From an uncultured Erythrobacter sp. (GTDB lineage Bacteria; Pseudomonadota; Alphaproteobacteria; Sphingomonadales; Sphingomonadaceae), in contig CANLZI010000001.1 in assembly GCA_947495555.1 (NCBI GenBank), positions 224,861 through 288,860 of the forward strand: a stretch of 64,000 nt of DNA. The letters run 5' to 3'. Below the pieces are notes generated by a model. It ran no database searches, was not told where the DNA came from, and worked only from the letters and a program-made list of their open reading frames with translations. Shown piece after piece: positions 8,805 to 17,687 of the stretch (its first letter is position 1; each line of letters starts with the position of its first letter). Both the position numbers and the translations under genes were made by a program.

Positions 8805-9125
8805 ATGGATCAGGACACAACTCGCTCATCCCTGCGCAAACCACTCGACATTCTTGTCGAAGGACGCCTTCGTGCGCGCCCAATTTGCGTTGAATTGATT
8901 GATGTTTCCGAAGGTGGCTGCAAAATTCGCGGACGCCACGGTTTCGCCAAAGAAGGCGAGCACGTTACCTTGAAGGTTAACGGCATCCGCGCGCCTCTGG
9001 GCAATGTTGTGTGGGTCGAAGGCAAATATGCCGGTGTCAAATTCACCGGGACCATGCACCCCGGGGTGATTGATCATCTGTGCAAGCAGGAATTGATCAA
9101 GAAGCGCGACCGCGGAGAAGAATAG
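8805..9125 (+). CDS. Small single-domain PilZ protein
   Basis: The 106-residue protein is essentially one PilZ domain, the cyclic-di-GMP receptor fold. The DVSEGG stretch (residues 29-34) is the D/N-x-S-x-x-G motif. The arginine motif expected before it is less clear (LRKPLD or EGRLRAR), so ligand binding is likely but not certain. The second half, VNGIRAPLGNVVWVEGKYAGVKF, has the usual beta-barrel pattern. It probably acts in motility, cell cycle or surface regulation. It is preceded by a CtrA-like half-site and is not part of an obvious operon. Confidence 0.85.
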   Translation: MDQDTTRSSLRKPLDILVEGRLRARPICVELIDVSEGGCKIRGRHGFAKEGEHVTLKVNGIRAPLGNVVWVEGKYAGVKFTGTMHPGVIDHLCKQELIKKRDRGEE

Positions 9126-9500
9126 GCTCATTGGCCGCGGTTACGCCATAGCATCTGACGACAAATGGAACCGGCACAAGCCAGTCCAACATCATCGAAT
9201 ATACTCGCCTCTGGGTGGATCCACATGATTTCGCCGACAATTCCGGCTGCGTCAGTTCGGGACAAACCAGCACAATCGCCCTTGTGCCAACGCCAATAGT
9301 CGTTAGTTTGCTGCTCAATCCGGTGCTAAAAAATAAACAGCCGGGTCGTTATCGCACCACGTAATACATTGATTATACGTGAGGGTATAACGGCTGATGA
9401 GCGAACAGTTTCACAATTTAAAACAGACCAATGATGGCCGCGTGTGCAAACACATCGGCCAATATCTGTGTCCTGCTCGCACAGGGCGAGGGGGCGAATA
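9126..9500. other. Non-coding stretch between the PilZ and extensin-like genes
   Basis: These 375 bases hold no reading frame I can support. One plus-strand frame is open for about 64 codons from about 9152 to 9361 but lacks a start codon and looks like nothing I know. The stretch contains an 18-base inverted repeat at 9373-9390. It also contains a small hairpin at about 9437-9461 (GGCCG and GTGT pairing around a GCAA loop), 40 bases ahead of the next start. Confidence 0.6.
9373..9390. repeat. Inverted repeat TTATAC-N6-GTATAA
   Basis: Two perfect 6-base arms are separated by GTGAGG, 110 bases upstream of the extensin-like start. It could be an operator for a dimeric regulator, or overlap a promoter because GTATAA resembles a -10 element. 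Function is unknown. Confidence 0.4.
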
Positions 9501-10223
9501 GTGGCGCTCAAATTCTCCAAACGGATTGGCCAATTTAGCTTCGACAGCCGTATATTGGGGTGGCTGGTCGGAGCAGCATTCCTGTTTGCTGGATGGATGT
9601 ATTTGCAGGCCTATCCGCAGCATAATCCACTTGCTCCGCTGGACGTTCGGCATCCTCCCGGAATAGCAACCTCGTCAAAACTGCTCGCCGTTACAGAAAA
9701 TCGAGGCGAATGCCGTGCAGCGCTTGCGCGCAGCGGTGTGCAATTCCGCCAATTGCCGGCACAGGGCGAGGGGCCTTGCGGCTTGTTGGATAGAACCCAG
9801 CTGACGCAAGCCGCCTTGGCTCCATCTGGCCCGGTCATGACGTGTCCTGTCGCAGCTGGATTGGAGATCTGGGTCCGGCATGGCTTGCAGGCCGCCGCAC
9901 AGCAGCATCTGGGCGCCACTGTGACGCAAATCGATCATATCGGCACCGTCAACTGTCGCAGGATGAACAATCGTCGTTCTGGTCCATGGAGCGAGCATGC
10001 GCCTGGCAATGCGATCGATATCCGCTCATTTACTCTCAGCGATGGTCGGGTAGTGGATATCGAATCGGGCTGGGGGCAGGGCAAAAAAGGTGAATTTCTG
10101 GTGGCGGCCAGAAATGCCGCATGCGCAAGTTTCCGCACGGTTTTATCGCCTGATTACAACGCATCGCACAGCAACCACTTTCATCTTGATCAGGGCACGC
10201 GCTGGGCAACTGTTTGCCGCTAA
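9501..10223 (+). CDS. Extensin-like C-terminal domain protein
   Basis: The 240-residue protein has one N-terminal membrane anchor (ILGWLVGAAFLFAGWMYL) and an extensin-like C-terminal domain outside the membrane. Visible features are paired cysteines (GECRAAL, GPCGLLD, MTCPVA, VNCRR) and the histidine-acid motifs HAPGNAIDIRSF and HSNHFHLD, which resemble the metal sites of LAS-type peptidases. A role in cell-envelope processing is plausible but unproven. The GTG at 9501 is chosen because GAGGGGG precedes it and the anchor starts soon after; the in-frame start at 9444 would add 19 unlikely residues. Confidence 0.85.
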   Translation: MALKFSKRIGQFSFDSRILGWLVGAAFLFAGWMYLQAYPQHNPLAPLDVRHPPGIATSSKLLAVTENRGECRAALARSGVQFRQLPAQGEGPCGLLDRTQLTQAALAPSGPVMTCPVAAGLEIWVRHGLQAAAQQHLGATVTQIDHIGTVNCRRMNNRRSGPWSEHAPGNAIDIRSFTLSDGRVVDIESGWGQGKKGEFLVAARNAACASFRTVLSPDYNASHSNHFHLDQGTRWATVCR

Positions 10224-10302
10224 ACTGGTATATTGGTTCCATCACCATGATGGTGTAATCTCGCGGTAGAGATCCCCAAAATCGAGCAGGGTGGGCCAAG
10301 GT

Positions 10303-11355
10303 ATGATATTTGAAATTGTCGCCGATGGTGGGTGCAAATCCTATGTAATCGGCTGCGAGGCCACCTGCAGTGCGGCAATAATCGATCCCAATCTCAACCA
10401 GCTTGACCGGTATCAAGGCATCGCCAATCGCGAAGGTTTGCGGATCAAATATATCTTCGAAACGCACACACATGCCGATCATTTTTCTGCGGCCGCCCAA
10501 TTGGCCAAGCTGTTCGATGCTCGCGTGGTAATGCACCGTGATAGCCCTGCGCCGCATGTCGATATTCATGTTGAAGACGGTCATCTGATCCCGCTGGGAC
10601 AATTGCGGGTTCAGGTCATCCACACGCCCGGGCATACGCGCGATTCGGTGTGCTATTATGTTGAAGACCACCTGTTCACTGGCGACACCTTGCTGATTGG
10701 GGGGACGGGCCGGTCCGATCTTCCCACAGGCGATCCCGCCCAGCTGTATTCCAGCCTATTCGACAAATTGCTGAGCCTTCCGGGCGAAACGCTTGTCTAT
10801 CCCGCGCATGACTACAAGGATTTGGGCTCATCGACCATCAGCACAGAAATCGCTGGCAACAGACGCCTAAAGCCCCGGACTGAGGCCGAATTTGTCGAGC
10901 TGATGCAAAGTCTCAATCTGGCGGCACCCACACATCTGACAGAAGCCTTACGGACCAATATGACGGGCGGGAAAACAGTTCAGCAGATGCTGGGTGAGGC
11001 TGGCGAAAGCGTCCCCTTCATCTCGATGAAAGAGCTCAATGCGCGTTTGGGCCAGCAGCGCAATGATCTGGTCGTCCTGGATGTGCGCGAGCGCGACGCC
11101 TATTCCACCGCTCATATTCCCGGTGCGATGCATCTTGCGCGAGGGCAGTTGGAATTGAAGGTAGACGAGAAATTTCCTGATCCAGGCATCGAGATTATTA
11201 CCGTTTGCACGGTTGGAAAAATCTCGACATTGGCCGCTGCAACCCTGCGGGAATTAGGATTTGTTCGCGCTGTCGCTTTGGATGGCGGTATGAAACAGTG
11301 GCGCGAGCAGGGTTTTCCCATCGATAGCGGAGAAGACCCCGCATTGCTGATCTGA
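10303..11355 (+). CDS. Persulfide dioxygenase (ETHE1-like MBL fold) fused to rhodanese
   Basis: Residues 1-240 form a metallo-beta-lactamase fold of the ETHE1/Blh type: HTHADH (55-60), HTPGH, FTGDTLLIGGTGRSDL and YPAHDY supply the mononuclear iron ligands. Residues 240-350 form a rhodanese domain with Cys302 in the loop CTVGKIS. Such fusions oxidise glutathione persulfide to sulfite and pass sulfane sulfur to an acceptor, detoxifying sulfide. The ATG at 10303 is preferred, with a GTG at 10291 as alternative. It is convergent with phoB, seven bases apart, with no sulfide:quinone reductase nearby. Confidence 0.9.
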   Translation: MIFEIVADGGCKSYVIGCEATCSAAIIDPNLNQLDRYQGIANREGLRIKYIFETHTHADHFSAAAQLAKLFDARVVMHRDSPAPHVDIHVEDGHLIPLGQLRVQVIHTPGHTRDSVCYYVEDHLFTGDTLLIGGTGRSDLPTGDPAQLYSSLFDKLLSLPGETLVYPAHDYKDLGSSTISTEIAGNRRLKPRTEAEFVELMQSLNLAAPTHLTEALRTNMTGGKTVQQMLGEAGESVPFISMKELNARLGQQRNDLVVLDVRERDAYSTAHIPGAMHLARGQLELKVDEKFPDPGIEIITVCTVGKISTLAAATLRELGFVRAVALDGGMKQWREQGFPIDSGEDPALLI

Positions 11356-11362
11356 CAATTCG

Positions 11363-12052
11363 TCAGGTGGCCTCGAACGAATAGCCCGCCGCACGAACGG
11401 TCCTGATGGGATCGGATAAACCATCTATCATGATAGCTTTACGCAGCCGGCGAATGTGAACATCCACGGTGCGCAATTCGATATCGCTATCAGTGCCCCA
11501 AACTCCATCGAGCAATTGCCCGCGACTGAACACCCGGCCCGGGCTTTCCATGAAGAATTTCAACAGCCGATATTCGGTTGGGCCCAGCTGCAACTGCTGG
11601 TTGTTGCGGACCACTTTGAAGGCAATCGGATCGAGCTGAATATCACCGACTTTGATCGACTCACCTGCCAGCGCAGGGCGAATGCGACGCATGACAGCGG
11701 CAACCCTTGCCAGCAACTCACGCGGGCTGAACGGCTTGGTCAGATAATCGTCTGCTCCAGTATCCAGACCGCGCACCCTGTCATCTTCCGCTTCGCGCGC
11801 AGTCAGCATGATGATCGGGACATGTGCGCATTGCTTGCTGCGTCGCAATTGCCGGCAGACCTCGATCCCGCTGGTTCCTTCAATCATCCAATCAAGGATG
11901 ATCAGGTCGGGCAGGTCTTCATGAGCCAATATCAAGGCTTCGTCCCCGTCTGGCGTGCAGCGGACAGAGTAGCCTTCCTTGCGAAAGCGAAACTCCAACA
12001 GCTCTGATAGCGCTGGATCGTCTTCTACCAGCAATAGCTTTGCGCCCGACAT
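11363..12052 (-). CDS. phoB: Phosphate regulon response regulator PhoB
   Basis: The 229-residue OmpR-family regulator has a receiver domain (acidic pocket EDD at 10-12, phosphorylation site Asp54, Lys in TKPF) and a winged-helix DNA-binding domain ending ELRTVDVHIRRLRKAI. It is the last gene of the phosphate cluster and should activate Pho-box promoters when PhoR phosphorylates it under phosphate limitation. A strong ribosome binding site, GAAGGAG, stands seven bases before the ATG, and the 67-base gap to phoU contains a perfect 8-bp hairpin, so its expression may be partly separate. Confidence 0.95.
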   Translation of the reverse strand: MSGAKLLLVEDDPALSELLEFRFRKEGYSVRCTPDGDEALILAHEDLPDLIILDWMIEGTSGIEVCRQLRRSKQCAHVPIIMLTAREAEDDRVRGLDTGADDYLTKPFSPRELLARVAAVMRRIRPALAGESIKVGDIQLDPIAFKVVRNNQQLQLGPTEYRLLKFFMESPGRVFSRGQLLDGVWGTDSDIELRTVDVHIRRLRKAIMIDGLSDPIRTVRAAGYSFEAT

Positions 12053-12071
12053 GATTTACTCCTTCAACCGC

Positions 12072-12096
12072 CAATCGCCACAAAGCACGGCGATTG
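12072..12096 (-). other. Stem-loop between phoU and phoB
   Basis: CAATCGCC and GGCGATTG form a perfect 8-bp stem with a 9-base loop, ending about 20 bases before the phoB start. No T-run follows, so it is not a classical terminator. It may be an mRNA processing or stability element that sets phoB output relative to the pst genes. Confidence 0.5.
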
Positions 12097-12119
12097 TTGC
12101 GATTGTAAGACAGGCTTGC

Positions 12120-12788
12120 TCAGCCTTCATCGTCAGGAGGGTAAACACCCGTTGCAGCGTAATGCACCATCTCGGCAACATTGGTTGCGTGATCGCCAAT
12201 CCGTTCGAGATTTCGAGCGACAAACAGCAATTGAGCAGCGCTGGAGATCGTTGCCGGATTTTCCACCATATAGCTGACCAGATTGCGGAAAATGCTGTTG
12301 TAGAACGCATCAACCTTGTCATCGGTGGCAATAACTTCGCGGGCCAAATCGGGGTCTCGTGCGGAGTAGGCGGTTAGCACATCGTGCACCATCTCACCGG
12401 CAAGCTCTCCCATCGCGGGCAGCAATGTCAGCGGCTCAAAATGCTGACGCCCGTCAATCTGGCCCACGCGTTTTGCGATGTTTTTGGAATAATCGCCAAT
12501 GCGCTCAACCACGCCAGCGATTTTCAAGGCCGCGATTACTTCGCGCAAATCGTCGGCCATGGGCGCCCGCAAAGCGATGACCCGAACCGCCAGCTTATCA
12601 ACCTCGGTTTCCAGCTCATCAATCTTCTTGTCGCCATCGACGACCTTCTGAGCGAGCTCTTGATCGCCTTTGACCAGCGCATCCATGGCGCCCTGGATTG
12701 CCACTTCGGACAAACCGCCCATTTCCGCAATCAGGCCGCGAAGCCGGGTGATGTCCTCGTCGAAGGCCTTAACCGTATGATCTGACAT
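12120..12788 (-). CDS. phoU: Phosphate signalling protein PhoU
   Basis: The 222-residue, all-helical protein contains two PhoU repeats. Each carries an acidic metal-binding segment, KKIDELETEVDKLAVR in the first and DDKVDAFYNSIFRNL in the second. PhoU links the Pst transporter to PhoR and represses the Pho response when phosphate is plentiful. Its start overlaps the pstB stop by one base (12788), giving tight co-translation within the pst operon. Confidence 0.96.
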   Translation of the reverse strand: MSDHTVKAFDEDITRLRGLIAEMGGLSEVAIQGAMDALVKGDQELAQKVVDGDKKIDELETEVDKLAVRVIALRAPMADDLREVIAALKIAGVVERIGDYSKNIAKRVGQIDGRQHFEPLTLLPAMGELAGEMVHDVLTAYSARDPDLAREVIATDDKVDAFYNSIFRNLVSYMVENPATISSAAQLLFVARNLERIGDHATNVAEMVHYAATGVYPPDDEG

Positions 12789-13576
12789 TAGCCGTAGCGT
12801 CCTGTGATATAATCTTGAGTGCGTTGCTCAATCGGGTTGGTGAAAATATCCGAAGTCTTGCCGTATTCTACCATTTTACCGAGATGGAAGAAAGCAGTCC
12901 GCTGGGAAACGCGCGCGGCCTGCTGCATCGAGTGCGTAACGATGACAATGGCGTAACGGCCATTAAGATCATCGATCAGCTCTTCGATTTTGGCGGTGGC
13001 GATGGGATCCAGGGCCGAGCATGGCTCGTCCATCAAGATCACTTCGGGATCGACGGCGATGGCACGGGCGATACACAGCCGTTGTTGCTGGCCGCCAGAC
13101 AGTGCGGTGCCGGAATCGCTCAAGCGGTCCTTGACCTCTTCCCAAAGACCAGCGCGGCGCAATGAACGCTCGACCACTTCGTCAACTTCATCCTTGGTTT
13201 CGGCCAAACCGTGAATGCGTGGGCCATAGGCGATGTTGTCATAAATTGACTTGGGGAAGGGGTTTGGCTTCTGGAACACCATTCCGACCCTGGCGCGCAA
13301 TTGCACAACATCCATCGCGGATGTGTAGATGTTTTCGCCATCCAGCTCGATCAAGCCTTCGACCCGGGCCGAAGGGATCGTGTCATTCATCCGATTCAGT
13401 GTCCGCAGAAAAGTCGACTTGCCGCAACCGGAGGGACCAATGAAGGCCGTGACATACTCGGACGGAATGTCGATCGAGACTTCGTCGATCGCTTTCTTGT
13501 CGCCATAGTATACCGACACGTCGCTTGCGCGCATTTTGGCTTCAGTTTGCTTCAAATTGGGATGAATTACAGTCAC
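12788..13576 (-). CDS. pstB: Phosphate ABC transporter ATP-binding protein
   Basis: The 262-residue ATPase shows Walker A GPSGCGKS (47-54), the signature LSGGQQQR and Walker B VILMDEP, followed by SALDP, which is usual for PstB. It powers phosphate import through PstC and PstA and also takes part in signalling to PhoR. It overlaps pstA by four bases and phoU by one, so the order pstA-pstB-phoU is translationally coupled. Confidence 0.97.
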   Translation of the reverse strand: MTVIHPNLKQTEAKMRASDVSVYYGDKKAIDEVSIDIPSEYVTAFIGPSGCGKSTFLRTLNRMNDTIPSARVEGLIELDGENIYTSAMDVVQLRARVGMVFQKPNPFPKSIYDNIAYGPRIHGLAETKDEVDEVVERSLRRAGLWEEVKDRLSDSGTALSGGQQQRLCIARAIAVDPEVILMDEPCSALDPIATAKIEELIDDLNGRYAIVIVTHSMQQAARVSQRTAFFHLGKMVEYGKTSDIFTNPIEQRTQDYITGRYG

Positions 13577-14823
13577 CAGGTTTTCTCAAATTTGTTGCGA
13601 AGATAGATAGCCAAGCCGTTCATTAACAAGAGGAACAGCAGCAGCACGATGATTGCGGCGCTTGTGCGTTCGACAAAGCCGCGGTCGATTTCGTCTGACC
13701 ACAAGAAGATTTGCACCGGCAATACCGTGGCTGGAGCGGTAAAGCCGTCAGGCGGCGTTGCGACAAATGCGCGCATGCCGATCATCAATAGCGGAGCGGT
13801 CTCGCCCAAGGCGCGGGCCATGCCGATGATCGTACCGGTCAATATTCCGGGCAGCGCGAGCGGCAGGACATGGTGGAACACCACTTGGATGGGCGAGGCA
13901 CCAACCGCCAATGCGCCGTCACGGATCGATGGAGGAACCGCCTTGATGGCGTTGCGGCCGCTGATAACGATGACGGGCATCGTCATGAGCGCCAGCGTCA
14001 TCCCGCCGATCAATGGTGCGGATCTGAAGTTCGGGAAGATCCATAAGAACACTGCCAGGCCGAGCAGACCAAATATGATGGAAGGCACGGCGGCCAAATT
14101 GTTGATCGAGACCTCGATAACGTCGGTCCACCGATTCTTCGGCGCGTATTCTTCCAAATACAATGCTGCCAGCACCCCGACCGGGAACGCCATCAGCAAT
14201 GTCACAATCATCGTCAGGATCGAGCCTTTGAGCGCGCCCCAGATACCGGCCAGTTGAGGATCGGTCGCATCCGATCTTTGCAAAAAGCCGAAATCAAAAT
14301 TTTCTGACAAGACGCCTTGGCTGGCCAATTGGTCTGCCAGCGTCTGCATTTCAGGAGAGCCTTCATTATCCAACCCGGCTGCCAAGTCAGCGCTGGCGGG
14401 CAGATTGAATGTTTGTGGACCCTGGGCGAGCTCTGGATTGGCAATGATTTGCCCGGCAAGGTCGCGCCATGCTTGCGAGCTTAGCTCGCTGGCGGCTTGT
14501 TCGCCCAAGGCGCTTTCAGCTGACAATTGCACAATGTCGGGCAATCCCTGCGCTTCCAGGGCTTGCTCGGCGGAGGGCGATGCCATCTGTTCGGCAGTGG
14601 CGCTGAGGCCATATTCGGACAGATCGATAGGCACGGCCAATTCGGCGCGCTGAAACCCGCCCAAACCATTCAACGTCATGCTGCTGAGCAAGAAAATCAG
14701 CACAGCAACAGAAAACGCAATCGCGCTAAGGCCAGCCAGTTTGAACCGGCGCTCAGCCGCGTAACGCTTCTTCAGGCGCTTAGCGAACGCCTCGTTGCGG
14801 GTAGGGGCCGTGATCTTACTCAT
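13573..14823 (-). CDS. pstA: Phosphate ABC transporter permease PstA, long N-terminal form
   Basis: The permease has about 416 residues, longer than the roughly 290 of the enterobacterial protein. The extra part is an N-terminal membrane segment plus about 150 soluble, Ala/Glu/Gln-rich residues, like the DUF3333-type extension common in alphaproteobacteria. The transporter core follows, with the coupling-helix region [16 protein letters not shown] and [14 protein letters not shown]. The ATG at 14823 is chosen because it overlaps the pstC stop by eight bases and gives [13 protein letters not shown]; an in-frame start at 14862 lies inside pstC. Confidence 0.94.
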   Translation of the reverse strand: MSKITAPTRNEAFAKRLKKRYAAERRFKLAGLSAIAFSVAVLIFLLSSMTLNGLGGFQRAELAVPIDLSEYGLSATAEQMASPSAEQALEAQGLPDIVQLSAESALGEQAASELSSQAWRDLAGQIIANPELAQGPQTFNLPASADLAAGLDNEGSPEMQTLADQLASQGVLSENFDFGFLQRSDATDPQLAGIWGALKGSILTMIVTLLMAFPVGVLAALYLEEYAPKNRWTDVIEVSINNLAAVPSIIFGLLGLAVFLWIFPNFRSAPLIGGMTLALMTMPVIVISGRNAIKAVPPSIRDGALAVGASPIQVVFHHVLPLALPGILTGTIIGMARALGETAPLLMIGMRAFVATPPDGFTAPATVLPVQIFLWSDEIDRGFVERTSAAIIVLLLFLLLMNGLAIYLRNKFEKTW

Positions 14824-16201
14824 AGGCTTCTCGGAACCTTTTAACGACGCGCAGGGCCACAAAGTTCAGGCCCAGCGTGACCATGAACAGAACAAAGCCC
14901 AGCGCAAATGCGCTGAGCGTGGCTGGGTGGTCAAAACTGCCTTCGCCGGTCAGCATGGCCACAATTTGGAATGTGACCGTGGTCATGGCTTCTAACGGGT
15001 TGCCGGTGAGATTGGCGGCGGCGCCTGCGGCCATCACCACAATCATTGTCTCGCCAATGGCACGGCTGATGGCCAGCATCACGCCAGCCACAATGCCGGG
15101 CAGGGCGGCGGGCACCAGGACCTTTCGAATGGTTTCAGACGTCGTGGCCCCCATCGCCAGGCTGCCATCTCGCATTGCACTGGGCACAGCGGCGATAGAA
15201 TCATCAGCCATGGACGAGACGAACGGGATGATCATCACCCCCATCACCAAGCCAGCCGCCAAGGCGCTTTCGCTAGAGGCGCTGGTAAAGCCGACCGAAT
15301 AGGCCATGTCGCGGATTGCCGGTGCGACCGTAAGCGCGGCGAAATAGCCATAAACAACGGTGGGGACACCGGCGAGAATTTCCAGCGTCGGTTTGACCCA
15401 GGCACGAACCTTTGGGTGGGCATATTGTGTTAGGTAAATCGCGCTCATCAGGCCCAGCGGAATGGCCACAATCATCGCGATGACCGCGCCAATATAGATC
15501 GTTCCCCAGAACAGAGGAATGGCGCCATAGCGTGAACCGTCTGGATTGTCGGGGTTGCTCATGGGATCAGGTCCCCAGAACGTGCCAAACAAGAAATCTA
15601 TCGGATTGACCATTCCGAAGAACCGGAATGTTTCGAAAACCAGGCTGGCGAAGATGCCAAAGGTGGTCAGGATCGCCACCAAAGACGCTAGCAGCAGGAT
15701 CGCCATTACGGTCCGCTCAACCCGGGTGCGCGCCGTGAAATCAGGCCTCAGGCGCAGGAATGACGCCACTCCGCAGCCAAAGGCAATCACCACCGCAACC
15801 GCGATGCCGATCAAGTGATACCGATTGATAGCCTCGCGAAAGGGCTCGACGAATTCTTGCGCAGCAGGGTTGAACACCGAACCTGCGTTTCCGCTCGCCA
15901 CAGCGCGGGCCTCGGAAAGAATCGATTCGCGTTGAAAGCCAAATTCGGGAAGCGCGCTGGCAGCTTCACTGGCCAGTACGGATTGGATGACCAATTGCGG
16001 TGCCGCCAGCGCCCATATCAATGCGAAGGCAAGCGTTGGGATTACAATCCACAATGCGACATACCATGCATGATAATTGGGGCGAGCGGCCATGCGCTTA
16101 GCACCGGATTCCTGTTGGAAGCTCCACGCCTTAGCGCGGGCTGCAAGCCAACCGGCCAATCCCAGGCCAAACGCGATAAGAAAGAGGGTTATCGGCGACA
16201 T
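14816..16201 (-). CDS. pstC: Phosphate ABC transporter permease PstC, long form
   Basis: The 461-residue permease is about 150 residues longer than the enterobacterial PstC. The added N-terminal part has membrane segments and a soluble stretch. The conserved core includes AVPSAMRDGSLAMGATTSETIRKVLVPAALPGI and ISRAIGETM. It is the first gene of the pst run after the 219-base gap behind phoR. A periplasmic phosphate-binding protein gene (pstS), often found just upstream of pstC, is missing here. Confidence 0.95.
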   Translation of the reverse strand: MSPITLFLIAFGLGLAGWLAARAKAWSFQQESGAKRMAARPNYHAWYVALWIVIPTLAFALIWALAAPQLVIQSVLASEAASALPEFGFQRESILSEARAVASGNAGSVFNPAAQEFVEPFREAINRYHLIGIAVAVVIAFGCGVASFLRLRPDFTARTRVERTVMAILLLASLVAILTTFGIFASLVFETFRFFGMVNPIDFLFGTFWGPDPMSNPDNPDGSRYGAIPLFWGTIYIGAVIAMIVAIPLGLMSAIYLTQYAHPKVRAWVKPTLEILAGVPTVVYGYFAALTVAPAIRDMAYSVGFTSASSESALAAGLVMGVMIIPFVSSMADDSIAAVPSAMRDGSLAMGATTSETIRKVLVPAALPGIVAGVMLAISRAIGETMIVVMAAGAAANLTGNPLEAMTTVTFQIVAMLTGEGSFDHPATLSAFALGFVLFMVTLGLNFVALRVVKRFREAYE

Positions 16202-16393
16202 GGGTTAGAGCCTGATACTTTCCAAGATTGCTTCACCGAAACAGACATTATCAAGCCTTCGATCCACTAACTTTCTGGCCAACGACATTTTGGCGACTAC
16301 GGTTTGCAGGCTTGGCGATCAAGTGGCGACGGCTCAACAAAGCTGAGGCTGGGGATATGTTCGCCCTTATGAGGACGTCCATGGTCAAATAAT

Positions 16394-16411
16394 AAGACGG
16401 TTTTATGACAA
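16394..16411 (-). promoter_or_regulatory. Candidate Pho box upstream of pstC
   Basis: On the minus strand TTGTCAT-AAAA-CCGTCTT fits the PhoB consensus CTGTCAT-N4-CTGTCAT with 11-base spacing; the first repeat matches six of seven positions and the second five. It lies just after the phoR stop and about 190 bases before pstC, oriented toward the pst genes. A further GTCAT occurs 18 bases upstream. Confidence 0.5.
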
Positions 16412-16420
16412 TTGGGCCGT

Positions 16421-17629
16421 TTATGACGCCGTTGATGGCTGACCAGCTGATTGATCCTCAAGGATCGGGAATCTTGCGCTGATGACGGTGCCTGATCCAA
16501 CTTCGCTGGTGATATCCAGACGTCCGCGATGGCGCTCAACGATATGTTTCACAATCGCCAGACCCAATCCGGTACCTCCCGAGGCTCTGCTGCGCCCCGG
16601 ATCCGTCCGATAAAACCGGCGGGTCAGATGCGGGATATGTTCAGCGGAAATACCTTCGCCTTGATCCGTTACGGACAGCCTGGCGTAATTGTCAGCCCTG
16701 CGATCAATCTTGACTGTCACAGGAGCATCAGCTGCCCCGTATTTGAAAGCATTGTCGACCAGATTGCGCACCAATTGCTCCATCTGCTGAGTGTCGCCAG
16801 CAATCGACACCTTATCGGCAAGATCGAATATGAGGCGAGAGGCACGCTCTGATCCGGCCGCATCGCGAGCTGCCCGTTCAACCACAACTGCCAAGTCAAT
16901 CGGTTCGCTCGGTTGATCATGCTTTTCCGCTTCGACCCGGGATAGCGACATCAAATCGCTGACCAGGCTTTGTAGCCGCCTTGCCTCGCGCAGGATCGTT
17001 GTCAGAAACTTGCGCTCTGTCGGCTGATCAATGTCACCTTCGGCCTCGTCCAGCGTTTCGACATATCCAATGATTGAGGCGAGGGGCGTGCGCAGTTCGT
17101 GGCTGGCATTGGCAACAAAATCGGTGTGGGCGCGGCTTATGTCTGCTTCGGCGGTTCTGCTGACCAGCTCTACAACAGACAAATCGTCAGAGATGCCTTG
17201 AACCTGCATCCGCCAAATATCACGTCTGCGCACAAGTCCGCGGACCATGGCGGTTCCGTTGCGGCCTTTGTCCAACAAAGCGATCGCTTCGGGCTGGCGA
17301 AAGGCAACGCGCACGTCCTGACCAATGATGTGTTTACCCAGCATTTTGCGCGCCGCACGATTCGCCTCGGCGATCTTATTGCGCTCGGTCAGCAGCAAGG
17401 GAGTGGCGGCATGCTCGATCAGGCCGCTCATATTATCGCGCGACAAGGTTTTGTCCTGTTGAACTGGTTGTCGCTCAGGCGCACGCATGGTGGCCAGGAA
17501 CAAGGTCCCGATCCATAATACCGCCACGGCAATTGCTAAGGCAAAGTCCAGCCCGGCAATTAGCAGCAGGCAAAAGGTACCCAGCGCTGCCATGACGCCG
17601 AACCAGGGAATCGAGTTGCGCGTTTCCAT
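16421..17629 (-). CDS. phoR: Phosphate regulon sensor kinase PhoR
   Basis: The 402-residue histidine kinase has two N-terminal membrane segments (about residues 11-48), a PAS-like cytoplasmic region, and a HisKA domain with the phospho-acceptor His177 in NASHELRTPLASIIGYVE. The ATPase domain shows LVDNAFKYG, DQGEGI and GGTGLGLAIVKHI. It lacks a sizeable periplasmic sensor domain, as usual for PhoR, which is thought to sense phosphate through PstSCAB and PhoU. It precedes the pst genes, separated by a gap carrying a Pho-box-like sequence. Confidence 0.95.
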   Translation of the reverse strand: METRNSIPWFGVMAALGTFCLLLIAGLDFALAIAVAVLWIGTLFLATMRAPERQPVQQDKTLSRDNMSGLIEHAATPLLLTERNKIAEANRAARKMLGKHIIGQDVRVAFRQPEAIALLDKGRNGTAMVRGLVRRRDIWRMQVQGISDDLSVVELVSRTAEADISRAHTDFVANASHELRTPLASIIGYVETLDEAEGDIDQPTERKFLTTILREARRLQSLVSDLMSLSRVEAEKHDQPSEPIDLAVVVERAARDAAGSERASRLIFDLADKVSIAGDTQQMEQLVRNLVDNAFKYGAADAPVTVKIDRRADNYARLSVTDQGEGISAEHIPHLTRRFYRTDPGRSRASGGTGLGLAIVKHIVERHRGRLDITSEVGSGTVISARFPILEDQSAGQPSTAS

Positions 17630-17687
17630 CTGGGCTGGGCCATATCAGATGCAGGTTTCTAGTGAAGCCGCAATTGCACCTCTTGCA

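Noticed and set aside
9097-9318. Minus-strand frame of 73 codons overlapping the PilZ gene end
   Set aside because: No recognisable domain, overlaps a supported gene, and no ribosome binding site; taken as chance.
9152-9361. Start-less plus-strand open stretch of about 64 codons
   Set aside because: No start codon and no resemblance to a known protein; cannot be supported as a gene or pseudogene.
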